Part shown: piece by piece, positions 52,931 to 60,593 of the stretch
Position numbering within the stretch: position 1 is the stretch's first letter
Layout of the letters: each line of letters begins with the position of its first letter
Assembly: GCF_900103985.1 (NCBI RefSeq)
Contig: NZ_FNIE01000015.1
Span: forward strand, 62,001-126,000
Origin: Actinacidiphila guanduensis
GTDB lineage: Bacteria > Actinomycetota > Actinomycetes > Streptomycetales > Streptomycetaceae
Direction: 5' to 3'
DNA length: 64,000 nt
Position numbers and translations under genes: made by a program
The notes under the pieces: generated by a model
The model's database searches: none
The model's input: only the letters and a program-made list of their open reading frames with translations
What the model was told of the DNA's origin: nothing

Positions 52931-55900
52931 ATGCAGAACTCGGACTCGCAACTGGTCGAGCGGGACCGGGAGTTCGGTGAGGTCGAGGCGATGCTTGCCG
53001 CGGCGGCCGCGGGCGCCGGGCGGATGGTGGTGGTCAGCGGCGGCGCGGGCACGGGGAAGTCGGCGCTGCTCCGCGCGGCCCTCGCACCGGCCCGGGACAG
53101 CGGCTTCACCGTGCTCGCCGCCCGGGGCATACCGTCCGAGCGCGATCTTCCCTTCGGGCTGGTGAACCGGCTGCTCGCGCCCGCCCTGCCCGAGCCCGGC
53201 GACGCCGCGGCCGCGTTCACCGGGCACCCCTCCGATGCCGAACTTGCCGCCGAACTCCAGCGGTTCCAGGCCGCTTTGACCCGGCTCGCGGCCCGCTCCC
53301 CCGTCCTCGTCGCCGTGGACGACCTCCAGTACCTCGACCGCGAGTCGCTGCGCTGGCTCAGCGCCCTCCCCCAGCGCATCGACCAGGCACCCGTCGCCGT
53401 CATGCTCACCGTGTGCCCGGGCGAGCCGTGCGCGGACCCCGCGGCCCTCGACGAACTGCTCGCCGTCAGCGCGGTGGAGGTGCACCCCGCCGAACTCAGC
53501 GCCCTCGCCGCCGGAACGGTGGTCGAGCGGGCCCTGACCGCGGCCCCCGACGAGCCCTTCGTCGCCGCCGTGATGCGGGAGACGGGCGGGAACCCGCTGT
53601 CCGTGGCGGAGTTGACCTCGGCGCTGCGGGACCACGCGGTCGCCCCCACGGCGGACTCGGCAGGGCTGCTCGGCGACATCGCCGTACCCCGGCTGGCCGC
53701 CTGGCTGCGCGCGCGCCTGCGCCGGATGTCGCCGTACGCCCTCGAACTCGCAAGGGCCGTCGCTGTCCTCGGCGCCGACGCGGACTTCGCCCGGGTGGGC
53801 CTGCTCTGCGAGGTCGGGCCCGCGCAGGTGATGGACACCGTGACGGCGCTGGACCGCTCCGGCCTGATCGAGGTCACGGACGGCTCCCTCGCCTTCGCCC
53901 AGCCCCTGATACGCAACGCGGTGCTCCAGGACGTACCGCTGGCGGACCTCTACGCCCTGCACACCCGGGCGGCCGGCGCACTCCGGGCCACCGGCGCCCC
54001 TGACGACCGGGTGGCCGAACAGCTCGTCGCCACCCCGTTGCCCACCGGCCCGTGGGCCGGCGAGGTGCTGCGGGCCGCCGCCGCGGCCGCCCTCGACCGC
54101 GGCGCTCCCGACCAGGCCGCCGCATACCTGGCCCGGGCCCTGCGTGAGCCGCTGCCGGACGCCACCCGCACCGAACTTCTCGCCGAACTCGGCCACGTCG
54201 AGGGGTACTTGGACCTCGAAGCGGCGATCGACCACTTGGCGGCAGCGTGCGCGGGGCCGCCGGCGGAAGGCGCGGGGCAGCTTGAAGGGCAGCGAGCGGG
54301 CCGAGACGGTGAACCAGCGGACCCGACAGAGGAATCGGGACGGCCGGAGGAGGCCGAGGGGCAGTGGGCTGTTCGTCTTGAACCCGGGACCCGCACAGCG
54401 GGCCGCCACGGAACCGGAGCCCACGCAGCCGAGCCCGCGGCAGCCGATCGCCATGACGCAGATCGCCACGACGCCGGGGCCGAACGCGGCGGACTCCATC
54501 GGCTCGGCGCCGACGATGCCGTACGCGCCCGGCCCGCAGGCGAACAGTTCGAGGATGTCCGGCCCGCACGCGAACAACTCGGGCACGCTCGCCCCGCCCG
54601 CGAGCAGTTCGCGGATACCCCGCCCGCGCGCGAACAGCGCGTCCCGCAGCAGCCGTTGCACGAACGCGCACCCGACCAGGGCCTGCGTGAACCGGCCCCG
54701 TACGACCTCGCCGCGCGCGACCACGCCCACCTCGGCGGCACCGCACGGGAGCCCGCCGCACACGTGCCCGCCCAGCACGCACGGACCATGGGCGACGGCG
54801 TACGCGCATCGGTAGCGCACGACCAGCCGGCGCCCGAGCACGCCGCACATCACCGCGCCCGGCACGCCGACCCCTCGTACGTCCCGGCGCCGAGCGCCCA
54901 AGTCCCGCCAGGCGAGACCCTGCGTGAGCCGACCGCACCCGGCCGACCCGAACAGGACCGGCCCACGCAAGAACGGCCCGTACAAGACCCACCCGGACAC
55001 GACCGACCCGTTCCAGCCCTCCCCTTGGCCGCCCCCACCGCGCCGGACACCACCGCGCCCCACTCCACAGCGCACACCCCTCGCCCCCGCGAAAGCCCTC
55101 AACCCTCCCTCCGCGAAGCCGCCCTGCGCGAACTCGCCGACCACCTCACCACGACCGGCCGCCCCCACGAGGCCGACCGGCTCCTCGACGCCAACCCCGA
55201 GCCCGTCCCCGGCGAGCGCGCCCTGTGGGCGGCCGACCTGCGGTGCGACGCGGAGGCGCCCGCCGGCGCCGCCACCGGGCCGCTCCCCCGCCTGCCCCGG
55301 CCCCAACGGTCCGGCGGCGTGGACGAGATACGCCATCTGAGCCTGCTCGCGACCCGGACGGCGCGGGCCGGACGGTCCCGGTCGAAGGCCGCCGCGCTCG
55401 CCGAACAGGCCCTGGCGGCAGCCCCGTTCACGCCGGAGTCGCTGCGTCCGACGCTGCGGGCCGTGCTGGTGCTCGCGCAGGCCGGGCGGGCCGAGGAGGC
55501 GTACGAGCGGTGCGAGGCGCTGCTCGCCGAGGTGAACCGGTGGGGGCACCGGCCCGGGCTCGCCGCCGTACGGTCGCTGCGCGGAGCCGTCGCCCACCGG
55601 CTGGGCCGCATGCCCGCGGCGGCCGAAGACGCGCGTGCCGCAGTGGAGTTGCTGGAAGGGTGCGGGGTCCCGCGGTACGCGGGTGCCGCGTTGGGGCTGC
55701 TGGCCCGGCTGGTCCACGTGCACGTCGATCTGGGCGCGTACGACGAGGCGGCGGCCCTGGTGGCCGAGGTGCGCACCGACACGGCGCGGACCTGGGCGGG
55801 CACGGCGCTGCTGCTCGCGCGCGGCAGGCTCCGGGTGGCCGCCGGGCAACACGCGGACGGGCTGCGGGACTTGCTGACGTCCGGCGGCCGGCTGCCCGCG

Positions 55901-56548
55901 TGGAAGGCGGACAACCCGGCGGTCGCGCCCTGGCGGTCGGGCGCCGCCTGGGCGCTGCTCGCCCTCGGCGAGCCGGCCGAGGCCCGGCGGTACGCCGCGG
56001 AGGAGGTCGAGCAGGCGCGCAGGTGGGGCACGCCGGGACCGTTGAGCGCCGCGCTGCGGGCGCTGGGGGCTGTCGTGGGCGGCACCGAGGGGCTGGCGCT
56101 GCTGGAGAAGTCGGTCCAAGTGGCCGAGCGTTCGGAGGACCGGCTCGGCCTGGCCCGGTCGCTGGCGGCGCACGGTGCCGCGCTCGCCCGGGCCAACCGC
56201 CGTGTGCCCGCCCGGCGTTCGCTGCGCAGCGCGATCGCGGTCGCCGAGGAGTGCGGCTGCCCGGACCTGGCCGGGCGGGCCCGGGTCGAGATGTACACGG
56301 CGGGCGGGCGGCCGCCGAAGGCCGCGGACCCGGTGGGGGTCGCGTCGCTGACGGCCGCCGAGCTGCGCACGGCCACGCTCGCCGCCGAGGGCCGGACCAA
56401 CCGGGAACTCGCCGAGGTGCTGGCCGTGGGCCTGCGGACGGTCGAGATCCACCTCACCAACGCCTACCGCAAGCTGGGCATCGACGGCCGCGACCGCCTC
56501 CCCGACGCCCTCCTCGGCCACCCGTCGGCCGACGCGGGCTCCCTCTGA
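52931..56548 (+). CDS. LuxR family (LAL-type) ATPase regulator with long disordered insert
   Basis: 1205 residues from ATG 52931, preceded by AAAGGGG. N-terminal ATPase: Walker A GGAGTGKSALLRAAL (from ~37), Walker B-like PVLVAVDDLQYLDRESLRWL, GGNPLSVAELTSALRDHA. A helical winged/TPR middle follows. From about residue 455 to 735 lies a Pro/Arg/Ala/Glu-rich stretch with PAREQ repeats and no predicted fold. TPR-like helices resume. The C-terminal LuxR HTH is LTAAELRTATLAAEGRTNRE and TVEIHLTNAYRKLGIDGRDR. LALs are large ATP-dependent activators of biosynthetic clusters. It lies 0.65 kb upstream of, and co-directional with, the NHLM cluster, so it is a candidate activator. Confidence 0.88.
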   Translation: MQNSDSQLVERDREFGEVEAMLAAAAAGAGRMVVVSGGAGTGKSALLRAALAPARDSGFTVLAARGIPSERDLPFGLVNRLLAPALPEPGDAAAAFTGHPSDAELAAELQRFQAALTRLAARSPVLVAVDDLQYLDRESLRWLSALPQRIDQAPVAVMLTVCPGEPCADPAALDELLAVSAVEVHPAELSALAAGTVVERALTAAPDEPFVAAVMRETGGNPLSVAELTSALRDHAVAPTADSAGLLGDIAVPRLAAWLRARLRRMSPYALELARAVAVLGADADFARVGLLCEVGPAQVMDTVTALDRSGLIEVTDGSLAFAQPLIRNAVLQDVPLADLYALHTRAAGALRATGAPDDRVAEQLVATPLPTGPWAGEVLRAAAAAALDRGAPDQAAAYLARALREPLPDATRTELLAELGHVEGYLDLEAAIDHLAAACAGPPAEGAGQLEGQRAGRDGEPADPTEESGRPEEAEGQWAVRLEPGTRTAGRHGTGAHAAEPAAADRHDADRHDAGAERGGLHRLGADDAVRARPAGEQFEDVRPAREQLGHARPAREQFADTPPAREQRVPQQPLHERAPDQGLREPAPYDLAARDHAHLGGTAREPAAHVPAQHARTMGDGVRASVAHDQPAPEHAAHHRARHADPSYVPAPSAQVPPGETLREPTAPGRPEQDRPTQERPVQDPPGHDRPVPALPLAAPTAPDTTAPHSTAHTPRPRESPQPSLREAALRELADHLTTTGRPHEADRLLDANPEPVPGERALWAADLRCDAEAPAGAATGPLPRLPRPQRSGGVDEIRHLSLLATRTARAGRSRSKAAALAEQALAAAPFTPESLRPTLRAVLVLAQAGRAEEAYERCEALLAEVNRWGHRPGLAAVRSLRGAVAHRLGRMPAAAEDARAAVELLEGCGVPRYAGAALGLLARLVHVHVDLGAYDEAAALVAEVRTDTARTWAGTALLLARGRLRVAAGQHADGLRDLLTSGGRLPAWKADNPAVAPWRSGAAWALLALGEPAEARRYAAEEVEQARRWGTPGPLSAALRALGAVVGGTEGLALLEKSVQVAERSEDRLGLARSLAAHGAALARANRRVPARRSLRSAIAVAEECGCPDLAGRARVEMYTAGGRPPKAADPVGVASLTAAELRTATLAAEGRTNRELAEVLAVGLRTVEIHLTNAYRKLGIDGRDRLPDALLGHPSADAGSL
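54532..54650 (+). repeat. 30-bp tandem repeat inside the LAL regulator gene
   Basis: Units at 54532, 54562, 54592 and a partial at 54622 encode ten-residue repeats of the type RPAREQ(F/L). They lie in the disordered insert. Confidence 0.65.
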
Positions 56549-57196
56549 GCCGCAGCCGCGCTGCCAAGAAACGGCAACCCCCCGTAGGAGCTTCCGCCGG
56601 TCCCGGCCGCAGGCCGGTCGGTGGTTGCTCGCGCAGTTCCCCGCCCCCTGTAGAGCCTGCCCTTTGCGCGCACGGCAAGGTCCGTACCACCCAGGGGGGC
56701 TGGGGGTACCTCCAGGCGAAGTTCTGGGGGAGGAACTGCGCGACGAGCGCGGGCCGGCGGATGGTCCCGGCAACCGGGGAAGGGGCACCCCGGGGGGCAC
56801 CCCGCGAGCTCAGCGCAGGCACCCCGCATTCCTGCACACCTTTGACGCACAAGCCGCACAGCAGCGCGACACGTTCCGCCGCCCCCGGCGGGCCGAAATC
56901 GTAAGTCGCAGGAATGTCCGCATCGCGGTCGGCGGCGCGCCCGGCGGGCAGGAATAGCCGTTCGAACGATGTGAAGGAAACGTCAGAATATCGTGGCCGA
57001 TGCCGCACGAATACGCGTCGCGGTACCGAAAGGCCGACCGAAACACCGAGCTGACCAGGGTGGCCGCACGGCAGGACGCCGTACTAGCGTCCTGCGTCGA
57101 ACGGGTGCGGCGAATTGTGTTCGGCCGTTGCTTCGAACACCGCGCGCCCCTGCTCACCATTCGCAATTCCGCAGAGTCATGAAGGGAACGCAATTC
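56549..57196. other. Intergenic region upstream of the precursor gene, with long-range inverted repeat
   Basis: gctcgcgcagttcc (56627-56640) pairs with ggaactgcgcgacgagc (56732-56748). I recall this as a recurrent Streptomyces intergenic motif (…CGCGCAGTTCCCCGC…). The rest holds the promoter region of the NHLM cluster and a second inverted repeat at 57071-57095. No other precursor-like small gene was found. Confidence 0.55.
57071..57095. promoter_or_regulatory. Perfect 9-bp inverted repeat upstream of the precursor gene
   Basis: GCAGGACGC-N7-GCGTCCTGC, spacer cgtacta. The spacer junction gives TAGCGT, a possible -10 hexamer, so protein binding here could set precursor transcription. It lies 102 bp upstream of the start codon. 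Confidence 0.5.
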
Positions 57197-57415
57197 ATGC
57201 GTAACACCACTCCCCAGGTCGAGACCCGCGAGCTTGCCGACGGCGACCTGGACAACATCTCCGGCGGCGTGGGCGTGGGCATCGGCGTGGACGGCCTCGG
57301 CCTGGGCGACGTCCTCGCCCCGGTCAGCAACCTGCTGCCCGTGGGCCAGGTCACCAACCTGGTCGGCGGCGCCACCACCACGCTCTCCGGCGTCACCGGT
57401 CTCGCGGGTCTCTGA
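57197..57415 (+). CDS. Double-glycine leader precursor peptide, cysteine-free, of the NHLM cluster
   Basis: 72 residues from ATG 57197 with AAGGGA 9 nt upstream; ATG 57179 is in frame but less well placed. The leader (24 residues) is MRNTTPQVETRELADGDLDN followed by ISGG, the ELxxxxLDxISGG pattern that C39 peptidases recognise and cut after GG. The 48-residue core is Gly/Val/Leu-rich (VGVGIGVDGLGLGDVL…VTGLAGL) and contains no Cys, Lys or aromatic residue, with several Ser/Thr. It is therefore not a lanthipeptide by thioether chemistry. It may act as a linear hydrophobic bacteriocin or surface-active peptide. Export genes follow on the same strand. Confidence 0.8.
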   Translation: MRNTTPQVETRELADGDLDNISGGVGVGIGVDGLGLGDVLAPVSNLLPVGQVTNLVGGATTTLSGVTGLAGL

Positions 57416-57433
57416 CCGCGAGAGTTCGGCCAT

Positions 57434-57460
57434 GACCCCGGAACCGCCGGTTCCGGGGTC
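57434..57460 (+). terminator. Attenuator-like hairpin between precursor and transporter genes
   Basis: Perfect 12-bp stem (gaccccggaacc and its complement) with GCC loop, 18 bp after the precursor stop. There is no U tract. Next to it, 57461-57620 is C-rich and G-poor on the coding strand. Likely gives excess precursor mRNA over transporter mRNA. Confidence 0.7.
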
Positions 57461-57626
57461 CGGCCGCGTCCGGCTCCGTCCGGCGCGACTCGCACGAGCC
57501 CGCGCCCACGCACGACCCGCACACCCGCGCACACCCGCGCGCAAATCCCGCACCTCAGGCCCCCGCACACCGCGCGGAACCCCCACACCCGCAAGGCCCC
57601 CGGCGGACGGCTGAAGGAAAGGTCCC

Positions 57627-58433
57627 GTGCAGTTCCGGCAGAAGGCCCTCGCCAAGCTCCAGGCGCCCGAAGAACTCGACATCCCGGTCCGCCTCGCCCG
57701 CCCCCAGGGCCGGCTCGCGCTCGCCGTCACCGCGGCCGTGATGGCCGCCGCCGCCTTCTGGGCGGTCACCGGCACGATCTCCGCCAAGGTCGGCGTCCCC
57801 GGCATCCTCACCCGCGAGCAGGGCAGTTACGTCCTCCAGAGCCCGTACGCGGGCCAGGTCACCGCGGTGTACGCGCAGGAGGGCCAGTCGCTGCCGAGCG
57901 GCGCGAAGCTGCTCACCGTGCGCACGAGCCGCGCGGTGGAGACCGTCCGCACAGTGGCCGCAGGCCGGGTGACCGCGCTGACCGCGAAGATCGGGACCGT
58001 GGTCGCCACCGGCGCCGACCTCGCCACGCTGGAGCACGCCGACGCCCCCGACGACCCGCTGGTGGCCGTGCTGTACGCGCGCAGCGGCGACGCGTCCTCG
58101 ATCGCGCCGGGCGCGAAGGTGGACCTGACCGTCCAGACCGTGCCCACCCAGCGGTTCGGCGTGCTGCGCGGCCGTGTCCTGGCGGTCGGCCGGGCGCCGC
58201 AGACGCAGGCCCAGATCAGCAGCTTCCTGGGCGACGCCCAGTTGGGCAGCCAGTTCTCCGCGAAGGGCCAACCCGTGCCGGTGGTCGTGCGGTTGGAGCG
58301 CGCGGCGGGCACGAAGTCGGGCTACCGGTGGTCGACGGCGGACGGGCCGCCGTATCCGATCGACTCCAGGACGCTGATCAGCGGGTCCGTCCACCTGGCC
58401 GCGCAGCACCCGGTCGACTGGATGCTGCCGTGA
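57627..58433 (+). CDS. NHLM-type secretion protein (HlyD-like membrane fusion protein)
   Basis: 268 residues from GTG 57627 (GGAAAGG upstream). A short cytosolic part (FRQKALAKLQAPEELDIPVR) precedes one membrane helix at about 30-49 (LALAVTAAVMAAAAFWAVTG). The rest folds as a lipoyl/barrel-sandwich hybrid (SYVLQSPYAGQVTAVYAQEG) without the long coiled coil of classical HlyD. LQAPEELD at the start is what I recall from the NHLM bacteriocin secretion family. Family role: links the ABC exporter to the outside. The stop overlaps the next start (GTGA). Confidence 0.85.
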   Translation: MQFRQKALAKLQAPEELDIPVRLARPQGRLALAVTAAVMAAAAFWAVTGTISAKVGVPGILTREQGSYVLQSPYAGQVTAVYAQEGQSLPSGAKLLTVRTSRAVETVRTVAAGRVTALTAKIGTVVATGADLATLEHADAPDDPLVAVLYARSGDASSIAPGAKVDLTVQTVPTQRFGVLRGRVLAVGRAPQTQAQISSFLGDAQLGSQFSAKGQPVPVVVRLERAAGTKSGYRWSTADGPPYPIDSRTLISGSVHLAAQHPVDWMLP

Positions 58434-60592
58434 GGGCGCGGCGGCAGCGGACGGTCCGCACGCCCGGCGTGCTGCAGATGGAGGCCGTGGAGTGCGGCGC
58501 CGCGGCGCTGGCCATGGTGCTCGGCCACTACGGCCGCCATGTGCCCCTGGAGGAGCTGCGGATCGCCTGCGGTGTCTCCCGCGACGGCTCCAGGGCGAGC
58601 AACGTGCTCAAGGCGGCCCGCAGGTACCGGCTGGACGCCAAGGGCATGCAGATGGAGCCTGCCGCGCTGGCGCAGGTGCGCGCCCCGGCGATCCTGTTCT
58701 GGGAGTTCAACCACTTCGTGGTCTACGAGGGCACCGTGCGCCGCTTCGGCCGCCGCGGGGTGCGGCTCAACGACCCGGCTCGGGGGCGGCGGTTCGTCTC
58801 CGAGGAGGACTTCGACGCGAGCTTCACCGGTGTGGTGCTGACCTTCGCGCCGGGTCCCAGGTTCCGGCCCGGCGGGCGGCGGCCGGGGATCGCCGCCGCG
58901 CTGCCGGCCCGGCTGCGCGGCACCCGCGGCACGACGCTGGCCGCGCTCGCCGCCAGCTTCCTGCTGGTCGCCGTCGGGGTGGCGGTGCCCGCGGTCAGCC
59001 GCGCGTACATCGACACCTTCCTGTTCGGAGGGCGCACCTCGCTGCTGCCGGTGGTCTTCACCTCGATGGCCGTGCTGATCGCGCTGACCGCGGTGCTCAC
59101 CTCGGTGCAGCAGGCCAATCTGCTGCGCGGGCGGGTGATCTCCTCCACGCTCGGCAGCGCCCGTTTCCTGCGCCATCTGCTGCGGCTGCCCGTCACGTTC
59201 TTCGCCCAGCGCAGCCCCGCCGACCTCGTCCAGCGGCTGCAGTCCAACGACTCGGTGGCCGAGACGCTGGCCCGCGACCTCGCCTCGGCGGGTGTGGACG
59301 CTGTGGTCGTCGTCATCTACGCGGTGCTGCTGTGGACGTACGACCCCCAACTGACGGTGATCGGGGTGCTGCTGGCGCTGCTGAACGTCGTGGCGCTGCG
59401 GGTCGTGGCCCGGATCAGGAGCACCCGGGTGCACAAACTGCGGGCGGACGGGGCCCGGTTGACCAACACCGCCTACAGCGGGCTGCAGGTGATCGAGACG
59501 ATGAAGGCCACCGGCGGCGAGAACGAGTTCTTCCGCCGCTGGGCCGGGCAGCACGCCGTCACGCTCGACGGCCAGCAGCGACTTGGGGTGCCGAGCGCGG
59601 CGCTCGCGGTCGTCGCGCCCACCCTCGCGGCGCTCAACAGCGCGCTGATCCTGCTGTTCGGCGGCGTGCGGGCGGTGGACGGGCAGATCTCGGTGGGGCT
59701 GCTCGTCGCGTTCCAGACGCTGGTGACCAGCTTCACCGCGCCGGTCGGCCGGCTGAGCGCGACGGCCGGCCGGGTGCAGGACTTCGCGGCGGACGTGGCG
59801 CGGCTGAAGGACGTCGAGCGCTTTCCCGCCGACCCGGCGCTCGTCCGGGACCGCCCGGGAGGCGTCCGCAGGCTGAGCGGTCATGTGGCGCTGGAGGGCG
59901 TCACCTTCGGCTACAGCCCGCTCGACGAGCCGCTGCTCACCGACTTCTCGCTGGAGGTCGGGCCGGGCCGGCAGGTCGCGCTCGTCGGCGGCTCGGGCAG
60001 CGGCAAGTCCACCGTCTCGCGGCTCATTTCGGGCCTCTACCGGCCGTGGGAGGGCGAGATCCGGATCGACGGGCAGCCGCTGGACACGCTGTCGCGCGGC
60101 TCGCTGGCCGCGTCGGTGTCCTTCGTGGACCAGGACGTCTTCCTCTTCGAGGGCACCGTCCGCGACAACGTGGCGCTGTGGGACCCGTCGATCCCCGACG
60201 AGGACGTGGTGGCCGCGCTCAGGGACGCCGCCGTGCACGACGCGGTTGCGCGTCGGCCCGGCGGCATCCACGCCCGGGTGGAGCAGGACGGCCGCAACTT
60301 CTCCGGCGGCCAGCGGCAGCGGCTGGAGATCGCCCGCGCGCTGGTCCGGCAGCCGAGCGTGCTGGTCCTGGACGAGGTGACCAGCGCCCTGGACGCCGAG
60401 ACCGAACAGGTGATCATCGACAACCTGCGGCGGCGCGGCTGCGCCTGCGTGGTGATCGCGCACCGGCTGAGCACGGTCCGCGACAGCGACGAGATCGTGG
60501 TCCTGGACCGCGGCCGGGTCGTGGAGCGCGGCCGGCACGAGGACCTGCTGGCGGCCGGCGGGGCGTACGCCGACCTGGTCAGGGAGCGCTGA
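58430..60592 (+). CDS. NHLM-type ABC transporter with C39 peptidase domain
   Basis: 720 residues from GTG 58430, overlapping the preceding stop. N-terminal C39 peptidase with Cys22 in QMEAVECGAAALAMVLGHYG, His95 in FWEFNHFVVYEG and Asp115 in VRLNDPARG, all present. Six-helix ABC membrane domain spans about 160-440. The nucleotide-binding domain has Walker A GGSGSGKSTVSRL, signature FSGGQRQRLEIARAL and Walker B VLVLDEVTSALDAE. It should bind the leader, cut after GG and export the 48-residue core. It is followed 1 bp later by the second ABC gene. Confidence 0.93.
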   Translation: MRARRQRTVRTPGVLQMEAVECGAAALAMVLGHYGRHVPLEELRIACGVSRDGSRASNVLKAARRYRLDAKGMQMEPAALAQVRAPAILFWEFNHFVVYEGTVRRFGRRGVRLNDPARGRRFVSEEDFDASFTGVVLTFAPGPRFRPGGRRPGIAAALPARLRGTRGTTLAALAASFLLVAVGVAVPAVSRAYIDTFLFGGRTSLLPVVFTSMAVLIALTAVLTSVQQANLLRGRVISSTLGSARFLRHLLRLPVTFFAQRSPADLVQRLQSNDSVAETLARDLASAGVDAVVVVIYAVLLWTYDPQLTVIGVLLALLNVVALRVVARIRSTRVHKLRADGARLTNTAYSGLQVIETMKATGGENEFFRRWAGQHAVTLDGQQRLGVPSAALAVVAPTLAALNSALILLFGGVRAVDGQISVGLLVAFQTLVTSFTAPVGRLSATAGRVQDFAADVARLKDVERFPADPALVRDRPGGVRRLSGHVALEGVTFGYSPLDEPLLTDFSLEVGPGRQVALVGGSGSGKSTVSRLISGLYRPWEGEIRIDGQPLDTLSRGSLAASVSFVDQDVFLFEGTVRDNVALWDPSIPDEDVVAALRDAAVHDAVARRPGGIHARVEQDGRNFSGGQRQRLEIARALVRQPSVLVLDEVTSALDAETEQVIIDNLRRRGCACVVIAHRLSTVRDSDEIVVLDRGRVVERGRHEDLLAAGGAYADLVRER

Positions 60593-60593
60593 G

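Noticed and set aside
52892..56800. 1302-codon minus-strand frame opposite the LAL regulator
   Set aside because: Antisense shadow; the plus strand carries Walker and HTH motifs.
57000..57182. 60-codon frame just upstream of the precursor, as a second precursor peptide
   Set aside because: No double-glycine leader, no ribosome binding site, and it overlaps the precursor leader region.
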